Assembly: GCF_947502415.1 (NCBI RefSeq) | Contig: NZ_CANMZV010000014.1 | Span: 1 to 64,000 of the forward strand | From: an uncultured Photobacterium sp. | GTDB lineage: Bacteria; Pseudomonadota; Gammaproteobacteria; Enterobacterales; Vibrionaceae | Reading direction: 5' to 3' | Length of the DNA: 64,000 nucleotides | Shown here: positions 1 through 7,166 of the stretch, in pieces | Numbering within the stretch: position 1 is the stretch's first letter | Layout of the letters: the number at the start of each line of letters is the position of its first letter | Notes under the pieces: model-generated | What the model was told of the DNA's origin: nothing | What the model saw: the letters and a program-made list of their open reading frames with translations, nothing else | The model's database searches: none | Program-made: the position numbers and the translations under genes

Positions 1-72
1 GGTAGTTCAGTTGGTTAGAATACCGGCCTGTCACGCCGGGGGTCGCGGGTTCGAGTCCCGTCCGCTCCGCCA
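1..72 (+). tRNA. tRNA-Asp (GTC), 5' end cut by the window
   Basis: The anticodon GTC lies at positions 30-32 between matching stem halves CCGGC and GCCGG. The T-arm GGGTTCGAGTCCC follows, then the acceptor strand CCGCTCC, discriminator G69 and an encoded CCA at 70-72. About five bases of the 5' acceptor strand lie outside the window. In Vibrionaceae a tRNA-Asp often closes an rRNA operon, so an rrn operon may lie immediately upstream. That is inference only. Confidence 0.95.
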
Positions 73-80
73 CTTATACT

Positions 81-110
81 AAGCCCGAGTTGAAAGACTC
101 GGGCTTTTTT
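81..110 (+). terminator. Rho-independent terminator after tRNA-Asp
   Basis: A 10-bp perfect stem (AAGCCCGAGT, 81-90, with 97-106) closes a six-base loop and runs into a T tract. It ends the tRNA, or rrn-tRNA, transcript. Confidence 0.9.
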
Positions 111-163
111 ACGTCTGAAATTTGGGTAAAGGCTCTGAGTGGAACGGTAGTTCTACTAATCTG

Positions 164-417
164 ATACCAAATTGAATAATAATCTGGCCTATCAGCGAGA
201 ATGAAAAAGCACATATACAAGGCACTTGATTTTAGGTGTATTCATATCCATCAAAATCAAGCTACACAGTAGCTGTACCTTTTAAACTCGCCCTTCGGGA
301 GCGTTTCAGTCGCTCGATAACGGCCCCAAAAGAGCCACTATATCTTTCATCAATTTAGGTTGTTCTCTAGCGTCTGAAAACGCTCTGATTGGATCAGATT
401 ATTGTTCAGATTGGTAT
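164..417. repeat. Non-coding element with terminal inverted repeats (MITE-like)
   Basis: The stretch 111-442 has no gene. It contains a 254-bp segment bounded by inverted repeats of 23 bp (164-186 and 395-417) that match at 20 of 23 positions; both begin ATACCAA and end AATAATCTG when read inward. Inside are a small hairpin (TCGCCCTTCGGGAGCG region, about 288-303) and only very short ORFs. This is the layout of a miniature inverted-repeat element or a decayed transposon. I see no clear target-site duplication, and a structured intergenic repeat of another kind is possible. Confidence 0.5.
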
Positions 418-442
418 AAGTACTCCCAATGCTTCGTATTAG

Positions 443-1336
443 CTAGATATTGATTTGGCTGCCAGCCCCTTGTTCGACTATGAAGTGTTTACAGAGTAGC
501 TCCAGCAGGCTTTCTTTGTAAGATTCGTTGTTTCTTGTACCTAGTAAATTGGCAATCTCCTGGCCGGTGGGAGATAGGCGGTAATAGGTTAAGGTAATGC
601 CTTTTTTAATTGGTCTTAATAGATAATTTGTGTCTTGATAGCCAAAAGCGAGGGGGGATTCGATGCTGATTTCTCCGGATTCTAGTTCGCTACGAAGTAA
701 TAAGCCTAAATCCATTAGAACGAGTAAGTTAGAGTAGGGAAGTTGGAAATTTCCTAATGCCAGTTTATCGGTTGATGGGGAGCGAAACAGAGATAAGCCT
801 CCATGGCGGGCCTTTATACTGGTAAGTAACTTTTTACTGTTGTCATTACCGAAATGACAGGTAAGGATACAAGCTCTATGGAAGATCTGCGCTTCACGCT
901 GCGTCATATTTTTTAGTGTGTCGAGGGCTTTTAATGAGGTTGAGCCAGGCGAAATGATTTCTTGCTTGAGGATTCGGCTCCATAGCTTTTGCATTGAGGC
1001 ATTACGGATGTTTCTGGCAAGGCAGGAAAAGTGATATAGCCAGTCAGGGTCGGGATCTCCGGCAGTTTCATCACTGCAGCTGTCGTAAGCTAGCTTGAAG
1101 ATACGTTCTAGGTTTTCCTGCTGGTGTTGGGTTTCCTTTTGTAGTCTGTATGTCGTTCTTTCTGCTAAATCTCTATCTGGATCATTAGTTATGAGGTGCG
1201 CAATTGCGTATTGGGTTGCTATATCTTTGGTTCGTGTCCGGCTGCTTCTTATATGACTGCTATTGTCCTCTTTATTGGTATTTACGGCAGGTACTGCAGG
1301 AGTATCTACTGGGACTTCCTTTTTTTCCTGATTCAT
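443..1336 (-). CDS. TIGR03899 family protein, function unknown
   Basis: A soluble protein of about 297 residues with no signal peptide or membrane segment. It resembles the Vibrionaceae family TIGR03899: a low-complexity, charged N-terminus (Glu/Lys/Pro-rich, first ~50 residues), then a helical region with DWLYHFSCLARNI and a C-terminal winged-helix-like part with RLSPTGQEIANLL. The reading frame extends upstream to a GTG at 1384, but the ATG at 1336 has a purine-rich stretch before it and is preferred. It lies downstream of, and on the same strand as, the zinc-uptake operon, separated from it by about 270 bases that hold an opposite-strand small ORF. It could be the fifth member of a Zrg-like cluster, but nothing in the sequence gives its job. 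Confidence 0.7.
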   Translation of the reverse strand: MNQEKKEVPVDTPAVPAVNTNKEDNSSHIRSSRTRTKDIATQYAIAHLITNDPDRDLAERTTYRLQKETQHQQENLERIFKLAYDSCSDETAGDPDPDWLYHFSCLARNIRNASMQKLWSRILKQEIISPGSTSLKALDTLKNMTQREAQIFHRACILTCHFGNDNSKKLLTSIKARHGGLSLFRSPSTDKLALGNFQLPYSNLLVLMDLGLLLRSELESGEISIESPLAFGYQDTNYLLRPIKKGITLTYYRLSPTGQEIANLLGTRNNESYKESLLELLCKHFIVEQGAGSQINI

Positions 1337-1463
1337 AGTGGGCTCATAGTTGATATGACTAGTTATAGTTTTACCAGCTGACACTATAGCTTGGCAATAT
1401 GCGTGACTTTTGTGTTAAGGGATGGTTAGATTTGTTGGCGAAGGGAGCTTTAAGGAGATGCTG

Positions 1464-1550
1464 ATGAATAAATTCGGCAAGAGGTTAATGGATGTGCTGT
1501 TGGTTTTAGGTTATGCCACAATTCTGGTTTACCTTGCTACATACATTTAA
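1464..1550 (+). CDS. Possible 28-residue single-pass membrane protein
   Basis: ATG at 1464 is preceded by an ideal Shine-Dalgarno AAGGAG (1452-1457) six bases upstream; a second ATG at 1458 sits too close to it. The frame runs 28 codons to TAA. The peptide begins MNKFGKRLMD and continues into about 17 hydrophobic residues (LLVLGYATILVYLATYI), so a short positive N-terminus precedes one membrane helix, the usual form of bacterial small membrane proteins. It is divergent from the TIGR03899 gene and convergent with the zinc operon. I do not recognise a family. Confidence 0.5.
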   Translation: MNKFGKRLMDVLLVLGYATILVYLATYI

Positions 1551-1606
1551 GATAAGAAACAAAGTAAACCAGTCTTTTAAGTTAAGGTGATAGTGATACG
1601 AAAGAA

Positions 1607-2089
1607 TTACATATCATCGTACTCTTCTAGTGCCATTCCTTGTAGCAGGTAGCCTACTTCGGCCATATCATGGCTAATATGCTGGGTTTGTAATGTACCG
1701 ACAACATAAACTACATCCCAGAGCTCTTGGATTGGAGCTCCTTTTTCAAACTTCACGTAGATGATCTGATTTGGTGGCGGTGGCGGAACATGAATGCAGG
1801 CTCCAAAGTAAGGTACTAATAAAAACTCGGTCACGACTTTATCATCACCTTCCAGAGGGATCACGAAACCGGGTATTTTCACCTTGCTTCCGTTGAGTTC
1901 GTTGCGAACCCCTCCAATCATTGTTTGCCTGGCTGCATCGCCATCATGGCGGAGCAGGGGCATGGTATTTTGACTGAATTGTTCTCTTTCCTTTTCTGGT
2001 ATCAAATCGAGCCAGTCTAGTTTTAATACATCACTGGCATGTGCGAACAATGGTAGCCAGCAAAATAGAACGATTAACCATTTCTTCAT
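1607..2089 (-). CDS. zrgD: DUF3299 protein, ZrgD-type zinc-uptake component
   Basis: A 160-residue exported protein. Signal peptide of about 18 residues (MKKWLIVLFCWLPLFAHA), then a DUF3299 domain with the hallmark GACIHVPPPPPNQIIYV near residues 97-113. The conserved Cys and His in that motif could bind metal; the acidic tail ends EEYDDM. It starts 11 bases after the permease gene with an AGGAA ribosome site. In Vibrio cholerae a gene of this family belongs to the Zur-regulated Zrg zinc-uptake cluster, and this gene order matches. The symbol is assigned by family and position, and the biochemical role is unknown. Confidence 0.75.
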   Translation of the reverse strand: MKKWLIVLFCWLPLFAHASDVLKLDWLDLIPEKEREQFSQNTMPLLRHDGDAARQTMIGGVRNELNGSKVKIPGFVIPLEGDDKVVTEFLLVPYFGACIHVPPPPPNQIIYVKFEKGAPIQELWDVVYVVGTLQTQHISHDMAEVGYLLQGMALEEYDDM

Positions 2090-2100
2090 GTTGTATTCCT

Positions 2101-3360
2101 TTAAACTTTAATGGTCATGCCATCTGCCAGAGAATGTTGATAAGCCCGAAGGGCCGGAATGATTCCTACCATAATTCCTGCCATTTGGACGATACCAAGC
2201 AAAGTCAGCTCATAGGAAGTCGGCGTGGTTATTTCTATATATAGCCCGAACTGTTGCTGGATTATAGGCTGGGCTATAGTCATGAAGCTATAGAGTAAGG
2301 TGATACCAAGTCCGATACCGATAGCGGTCAGGACAGTGGCTTCACTAATTAGCAGGAAGAATATATGACTAGGCCTTGCTCCCATGGCTCGTAGTATCGC
2401 CATTTCCCGCCGTCTTTCATTCAGGCTGGTCAACAGGCTGGTCAACATACCTAATAGCCCGGCGATCACCACGAATCCAGAAACGATTAACAGAGCCTGC
2501 TCGGCAATTGACATCATTCCCCATAGTTCATGAAGGGCAATACCTGGCATTATGGCACTTAGCGGTTCTTTGTTATAGGTGTTGATATAGCGTTGCAAAG
2601 CAAAAGTTTGCACTTTTGAATTGAGCCCAAGCATAAATGCTGTGATTTGTTTGGGTTCGAATTGATTCTTTTTCAGTACTTCGGCATTAGGTGTATGACC
2701 TAGTCTGGCTCCGGATTCCCACCCAACATGGATTGCTTCGATGGCTTCTAAGGAAACATGAACGCTTCGATCGACGGGTGTACCGGTTGGTTCAAGGATA
2801 CCAACAACTTTGAATGGTAGGTTATCGTGACGGTTGAATGACTTATCGCTAATACCATGGGCAATAATGATTTCGTCGTTGAGTTGGTAGTTAAGTTTTT
2901 TTGCAACTTCTGCGCCAAGAACCGTTTCGAACAACCCCGTAAAATGGTGTCCGGTCGCAAAGTTCAGAGGCTGTTTTTTACCATATTGATAATGGGAAAA
3001 GTAGGAGTCATTGGTACCGATAACGCGGTAGCCTTGGTGAGAATCACCAAGTGAGATAGGTATTGCCCATTTTACCGAGCGGTGCTGACTGAGCTCCAGA
3101 TAGCTTTTCCAGTCGATATTGTTGGTGGCATTACCGATACGGAATACAGAGTAAAGTAGCAAGTTAACTTGGCCGGAACGGGAACCCACGATTAAGTCCG
3201 TACCGGAAATCGTATTGGCAAAGCTTGATTTTGCCTGAGTGCGAACCCTTTCGACACCCAGTAGAAGGGTGACTGAAATTGCAACAGTCAGTAGGGTCAG
3301 CAGTGCAGTCGTCTTGCGGTTGGCCAGGCTTTGCCATGCCAGTCGGAAGATAGCGGTCAT
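2101..3360 (-). CDS. zrgC: ABC transporter permease, MacB/FtsX type (ZrgC-like)
   Basis: A 419-residue inner-membrane protein with the MacB/FtsX layout. One N-terminal helix (about residues 13-35) is followed by a large periplasmic domain of about 230 residues and three C-terminal helices, with the FtsX signature LNERRREMAILRAMGA after the second helix. Such permeases usually act mechanically on periplasmic or lipoprotein partners and do not import solutes through a channel. The ATG overlaps the stop of the ATPase gene by 4 bases (ATGA), so the two are translationally coupled. Context implies a role in zinc acquisition with ZrgA and ZrgD. A LolCE-like lipoprotein role is the alternative. Confidence 0.8.
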   Translation of the reverse strand: MTAIFRLAWQSLANRKTTALLTLLTVAISVTLLLGVERVRTQAKSSFANTISGTDLIVGSRSGQVNLLLYSVFRIGNATNNIDWKSYLELSQHRSVKWAIPISLGDSHQGYRVIGTNDSYFSHYQYGKKQPLNFATGHHFTGLFETVLGAEVAKKLNYQLNDEIIIAHGISDKSFNRHDNLPFKVVGILEPTGTPVDRSVHVSLEAIEAIHVGWESGARLGHTPNAEVLKKNQFEPKQITAFMLGLNSKVQTFALQRYINTYNKEPLSAIMPGIALHELWGMMSIAEQALLIVSGFVVIAGLLGMLTSLLTSLNERRREMAILRAMGARPSHIFFLLISEATVLTAIGIGLGITLLYSFMTIAQPIIQQQFGLYIEITTPTSYELTLLGIVQMAGIMVGIIPALRAYQHSLADGMTIKV

Positions 3361-4052
3361 TGACGGTTCTCCCTTGTTGCTTTGTTGATGTCGTTCAGGG
3401 CAATGCTGCGATCAAATAGTGACTCGAGTGTTTCATCATGGCTGACGAAAAGCAGGGTGGTGTTAGCTTGTTCACACTCTGCCATCAGGAGTTGGATGAA
3501 TGCTTCTCGGCTATCATGATCCAGTGCTGAAGTTGGCTCGTCGGCAATTAGAAGTTCGGGTTTGCCAATAAGCGCTCTGGCAGCGGCAACGCGTTGTTGC
3601 TGACCGATACTGAGTTCGTTAATTGGTCTTTCCAGGCACTCGAGGGGTAAATGGAGTTGGCTGAGTAGCCGTTTGGCTTCCTGCTCCATACTTCCAGTGA
3701 CCTGACGCTTACGTTGGTTAGAAAAACGGCAAGGTAGCAGGATGTTATCTATGACAGAAAGATAAGGCAGCAAGTTAAACATTTGGAAAATATAGCCGAT
3801 GTGGTTTGCCCTAAATTTATCTCTCTGGGTTGGTTTTTGTCGGCTGAATGGTTGCTGAAGCAAGTTGATTTCACCGGATGTTGGCTGCGTGATCCCGGCC
3901 AGCAAGCTGAGTAGGCTTGATTTTCCGCTTCCGCTTGGGCCTTTCAGGAATACTTTTTCTCCCTTTCTAACGCTCAGGGATGGAATATCGAGCAGGTTAG
4001 CTGTTTGCTTTGGCCACCTAAATTGCAGGTTGCTCAGTTCTATCACGTTCAT
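3357..4052 (-). CDS. zrgB: ABC transporter ATP-binding protein (ZrgB-like)
   Basis: A 231-residue ABC ATPase with a full motif set: Walker A GPSGSGKS (38-45), Q-loop at Gln90, signature LSIGQQQ (147-153), Walker B LLIADEP (167-173) and switch His205. The sequence is closest in style to the MacB/LolD group, which agrees with the FtsX-type permease encoded next. An AGGAAA ribosome site precedes ATG 4052. It is second-to-third in the leftward Zur-type operon between zrgA (61-base gap) and zrgC (4-base overlap). Confidence 0.85.
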   Translation of the reverse strand: MNVIELSNLQFRWPKQTANLLDIPSLSVRKGEKVFLKGPSGSGKSSLLSLLAGITQPTSGEINLLQQPFSRQKPTQRDKFRANHIGYIFQMFNLLPYLSVIDNILLPCRFSNQRKRQVTGSMEQEAKRLLSQLHLPLECLERPINELSIGQQQRVAAARALIGKPELLIADEPTSALDHDSREAFIQLLMAECEQANTTLLFVSHDETLESLFDRSIALNDINKATRENRQ

Positions 4053-4113
4053 TGGGTTTCCTAAGGCGGAGGGGTTGCCTCCGCCATCACTGATTTTTTA
4101 TATCGGGCTGTAT

Positions 4114-4806
4114 TTAGAACTTAAACTGGGTACTGCTCGCAGTAAGTTGTTCCGTTTTTTGACTGGATTCGGTAATGGCCTGAACTGTAATTTTTTCAGT
4201 GTTTGGAAAGTGCTTGAACCAACTTACCTGTAGTTCTTTTAGCTGCTCGATATTGTCACAGCTGAATGTGTACTGGGCTGAAAACTCGCCATGTGCATGG
4301 TGTTCGTGGTCATGACCGAGTTTATTATGCTCATGACTGTCGTGGTGTTCATAATCGTGTTCATCATGCTCATGACCGTCGTGGTGTTCATGATCGTGTT
4401 CATCATGCTCATGATCGTGTTCATCATGCTCATGACCATCATGGTGTTTATGGGCGTGGTCATTATGAGCGGTCAGGGTTTCAGTAATCTGTGCCTCTGT
4501 CAGTTGGCAATTTGCCGAGCTTGTAAAGGCAAATAGTGAATTTGTATTCTTGAGTTGTCGAACTGCATTTTCTAGTGCTTGCTGTTGTTGCTCATTTGAC
4601 GGGGTGTGCTCAAAACCGACGACATCCGATCCTGGTGCGGTGATCTCCATGAGTAGGTCTTTGCCGTCCTGAGCAATATTAAGCTCGACAACACCGTGTA
4701 CGTGGGCATCATGTTGACAGAAAGACGTTTCCGCAACGACAGAGGTAGAAAGTGTAATAGTGCCGATTAGTAGGGCACACTGAGAAAGACGGTATGGAAA
4801 AGGCAT
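4114..4806 (-). CDS. zrgA: ZrgA-type periplasmic zinc-binding protein, His-rich (DUF2796)
   Basis: A 230-residue exported protein. Signal peptide ends near VVA (residue 25). An N-terminal region with HDAHVHGVVELNIA (32-45) is typical of DUF2796, and a His/Asp/Glu-rich segment occupies about residues 114-172. The C-terminal domain holds SCDNIEQLKEL. In Vibrio cholerae ZrgA is the soluble component of a Zur-repressed zinc-uptake system; the His-rich loop probably collects Zn2+. Good ribosome site (AGGAG, 6-base spacer). Its His-rich segment is encoded by degenerate tandem repeats, so length may vary between strains. Confidence 0.85.
   Translation of the reverse strand: MPFPYRLSQCALLIGTITLSTSVVAETSFCQHDAHVHGVVELNIAQDGKDLLMEITAPGSDVVGFEHTPSNEQQQQALENAVRQLKNTNSLFAFTSSANCQLTEAQITETLTAHNDHAHKHHDGHEHDEHDHEHDEHDHEHHDGHEHDEHDYEHHDSHEHNKLGHDHEHHAHGEFSAQYTFSCDNIEQLKELQVSWFKHFPNTEKITVQAITESSQKTEQLTASSTQFKF
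4310..4455 (-). repeat. Degenerate tandem repeats encoding the His-rich loop of zrgA
   Basis: Units built from CATGATCGTGTTCATCATG and CATGACCGTCGTGGTGTTC recur with periods of 18 and 36 bases. They encode repeats of the type HHDGHEHDEHDHEHDEHD. Because of the repeat, long open frames also appear in the other registers; these are artefacts. Confidence 0.85.
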
Positions 4807-4849
4807 GATAACTCCTGTCTAAAAATAAATATAGTTCAATAGATTAGAT

Positions 4850-5155
4850 TCAGGTTGTTATCGGAGGCGCTCTCGCCAGTGGCGGAGAGGGTAGCCTGTG
4901 ACCTTTAAGGGGGAGGCTGGTCGGGGTGTGGCGTTCAGGAGCAGAGAAAGGCAAGAACGCCAGTTCAGGAGCGCTTGTCACATCATGTACCAGATGGCAA
5001 ACGCTGCATTCTTGTAGGTGATGGTGGCTGCTGTCAATTTCAAATTTGTGCAATACAGAAATCGGTCCGATCATAGCGATCAGTCCGATACAAAGTATTA
5101 TACAAAGGTGGGACCACCGGAGTTTGAAATGAAACACGTTTAAAAAGAAAGCCAT
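4850..5155 (-). CDS. DUF2607/DUF2946-like membrane-anchored protein, first gene of the zinc operon
   Basis: About 101 residues from ATG 5155. An N-terminal hydrophobic helix (about 15-35) is followed by a short periplasmic region with SSHHHLQECSVCHLVHD, which combines three His with a CxxC pair, and a C-terminal PPLARAPPI. That ending is typical of small DUF2946/DUF2607 proteins next to metal-homeostasis genes. The frame is open to an ATG at 5185, but that codon lies inside the Zur-like operator, so the downstream start is preferred. The gap to zrgA is 43 bases, implying co-transcription. A metal-binding accessory role is inference. Confidence 0.6.
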   Translation of the reverse strand: MAFFLNVFHFKLRWSHLCIILCIGLIAMIGPISVLHKFEIDSSHHHLQECSVCHLVHDVTSAPELAFLPFSAPERHTPTSLPLKGHRLPSPPLARAPPITT

Positions 5156-5165
5156 CACTGCGCCA

Positions 5166-5188
5166 CAATTGTAATAATATAACATTAC
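5166..5188 (-). promoter_or_regulatory. Zur-like operator
   Basis: Read on the minus strand, the 23-base site begins GTAATGTTATA and ends TATTACAATTG. By my alignment it matches the enterobacterial/vibrio Zur consensus (GNAATGTTATA-N-TATAACATTNC) at about 18 of 23 positions, with one half nearly perfect. It is directly upstream of the zinc operon, where Zn-loaded Zur would repress. Confidence 0.7.
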
Positions 5189-5242
5189 TTTTTAGCGTCA
5201 GTCATGGCTTTGTTGCTAAGGGACTTGGATTAAAAGGAATTG

Positions 5243-5794
5243 TTACAAATTGCTTTTAACTAAGTTCATTGCTTGCTCGATTTCTCCAGGGCTTAACTTG
5301 CCTTCTTTGACAAACAATACCTGGCTTTGCTGATTCAAAACAATAATGGCAGAGTTTTCTTCTTGGAGTTCCCAAGTTGTACGAACCTCACCGTTTGCAT
5401 CCAGCACCATGGATGACCAAGAGAATTCACGTTTACTATCTTCTGCTGAGGATTTCACAAAACCTCCAGTACCCCAGATAGCATCGTCCTGGTTGATAAT
5501 GGTGGTAGTCTGGTACTTGTCTTGAGGGAAATCAGCGTCTTTAATTGCCTGGATCATTTCGGCATTCATTTCTTTAGCTGAGCTACGGCCGGCGATTGCC
5601 TGTATAACCCGAACTTTACCGGTAAGTTGTGCACTGTTCCAATTCTGGTAGGCAACATCATCCCCTTTTATCACTATTTCCCCTTTATCAGAGACAGAGG
5701 TTGTCGGTAATTGCTCGCCGACGTGAAGGGTATGAGCGTTAGCCAGACATGGTAAAAATGCTGCCAGTAAAGCAATCAAGGGCTTCTTATTCAT
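5243..5794 (-). CDS. ytfJ: YtfJ family periplasmic protein
   Basis: About 183 residues from the second Met (ATG 5794; an upstream ATG at 5815 is in frame but gives a poorer signal peptide start). The signal peptide ends LANA, followed by HTLHVGEQLPTTSVSDKGE, typical of YtfJ proteins, which have a thioredoxin-like fold of unknown function. No CxxC motif is present, so a redox role is unlikely. It is on the minus strand upstream of the zinc operon, with an intervening Zur site; it probably has its own promoter in 5816-6000. Confidence 0.85.
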   Translation of the reverse strand: MNKKPLIALLAAFLPCLANAHTLHVGEQLPTTSVSDKGEIVIKGDDVAYQNWNSAQLTGKVRVIQAIAGRSSAKEMNAEMIQAIKDADFPQDKYQTTTIINQDDAIWGTGGFVKSSAEDSKREFSWSSMVLDANGEVRTTWELQEENSAIIVLNQQSQVLFVKEGKLSPGEIEQAMNLVKSNL

Positions 5795-5815
5795 TGTATT
5801 TATTCCATTTTTCAT

Positions 5816-6116
5816 TAAACGCTACATTATCTTAGTGCAATGTAAAAGAACTGGTTGAACCAGCTTCAAATTCTCGATCTGAATCACTAAAAAACTATGG
5901 TTTTGTTATTGAGCGACAAAAACGCAGAATCAATCAAATTTGAGGTTAATTTTTTACGCACTGTAGCATTATTTGTTCTACAGTGATGATTGGTTTCGAC
6001 AGGTTATTTAGGGACATTAAGCTAAATTTGGCAAGTAAGTTGCTTTAATTTTAGTGAGGGTTGAAACATATTCGATATGGCAAGATCTATAGCAATATCA
6101 GTTGAGCGAGGGATAT
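5816..6116. other. Divergent intergenic region between ytfJ and ytfK
   Basis: There is no gene in these 300 AT-rich bases. They contain an 8-bp perfect inverted repeat, CACTGTAG (5959-5966) and CTACAGTG (5978-5985), separated by 11 bases. It has no T tract on either side, so it is more likely an operator or mRNA structure than a terminator. Confidence 0.45.
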
Positions 6117-6326
6117 ATGCTTAGAATATTCAAACAATACCGTCCGAATCAGGTTGCACGTTATGTGAAAAGTTACTTCCGCGGTCGCTTGTTTATTGTC
6201 GGCGTGGGAGGTTTTGAGTTTGATTGTGGCCGCTTGTTACCACCAAAACGTCAGGACAAAAAAGTGCTGGGGGTATTCTCTGAAGTAAATAAAGAAATAC
6301 AGCTACTGGCCGCGGAGGTGGTGTAG
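6117..6326 (+). CDS. ytfK: YtfK (DUF1107) small protein
   Basis: 69 residues beginning MLRIFKQYRPNQVARYVKS, closely following the YtfK pattern (RYNPLQVAKYVK, then FRGRL and FEFD). In E. coli YtfK stimulates alarmone synthesis by SpoT under phosphate or fatty-acid stress. The start at 6117 has a GAGGGA ribosome site; a TTG at 6102 would add five residues and is less likely. It lies divergent from ytfJ and convergent with msrA, the same gene set as in enterobacteria. Confidence 0.85.
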   Translation: MLRIFKQYRPNQVARYVKSYFRGRLFIVGVGGFEFDCGRLLPPKRQDKKVLGVFSEVNKEIQLLAAEVV

Positions 6327-6356
6327 CCGGAGCAGAGGCTCCGGCTCTACTGGAGG

Positions 6357-6992
6357 TTATTCTGGAGGTAGACAGATTCCTGTTCCGGCAAGTCCACAAT
6401 AACCGTTGGGATTCTTAGCCAGATATTGCTGGTGGTATTCCTCGGCAAAATAGTAATTACCTGCAAGCGCTATCTCAGTGGTGATTGGGTGTGGAATTTT
6501 CTGTACTGACAAGGCTTCCTGATAGCGCTCTTTACTCAATTTAGCTTGCTCAAGCTGGGCGTTAGAGCTGGCATAAATAGCAGATCTGTATTGGGTGCCG
6601 GTATCATTTCCTTGCCTCATCCCCTGAGTTGGATCGTGGTTTTCCCAAAACAAGGAAAGCAATTCCTTTAGTGATACTTCTGAAGGTTCAAACAATACCC
6701 GTACTACTTCTGTATGTCCGGTTTTACCGGTGCAGACTTCTTGGTAGGTCGGATTTGGGGTAAAGCCGCCGCTATAGCCTACTGAAGTACTGTAAACGCC
6801 ATGTTGTTGCCAGAACAATCGTTCAGCTCCCCAGAAGCAGCCCATTCCGATAATGATTTCTTCAATTCCTTCCGGTTTATCGTCACTGAGCAGGGTGCCA
6901 TTCACGGCATGGACCTGGGTTGGAAGGATGGGGGTTGCTCTTCCTATCAGTGCCACTTCCGGCGTGATCATCATGGTTTTTTTCGTGGACAT
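6357..6992 (-). CDS. msrA: Peptide methionine sulfoxide reductase A
   Basis: 211 residues from ATG 6992, chosen over an in-frame start at 7049 because AAGGA precedes it and the length then matches E. coli MsrA (212). The catalytic motif GCFWGAE places the nucleophilic Cys at residue 52, and the resolving cysteines sit in the C-terminal [14 protein letters not shown]. It reduces the S epimer of methionine sulfoxide in proteins, recycling through thioredoxin. It is divergent from tamA. Confidence 0.95.
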   Translation of the reverse strand: MSTKKTMMITPEVALIGRATPILPTQVHAVNGTLLSDDKPEGIEEIIIGMGCFWGAERLFWQQHGVYSTSVGYSGGFTPNPTYQEVCTGKTGHTEVVRVLFEPSEVSLKELLSLFWENHDPTQGMRQGNDTGTQYRSAIYASSNAQLEQAKLSKERYQEALSVQKIPHPITTEIALAGNYYFAEEYHQQYLAKNPNGYCGLAGTGICLPPE

Positions 6993-7166
6993 TGTTCGTT
7001 CCTTTTTACGCTGTCTGTACAAAGAAAGTAGAGGAATCCCAGCCGACATTCAATATTGTGGAATTTACCTTTATTAATTGTTGGCAGTTCTAGCTGCCCT
7101 TTGTCATCATTAGGGATATGCGCAAATAAAGAACAATAAAGCTCTGATTAGTGAAGCTAAATAAGA

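Noticed and set aside
1-440. Possible genomic island attachment site at the tRNA-Asp 3' end
   Set aside because: No integrase and no second copy of the tRNA end within the window; downstream genes are core.
4239-4536. Open frames of 70-80 codons on both strands within zrgA, Met- and His/Arg-rich
   Set aside because: They are by-products of the tandem repeat that encodes the His-rich loop; no ribosome sites and extreme composition.
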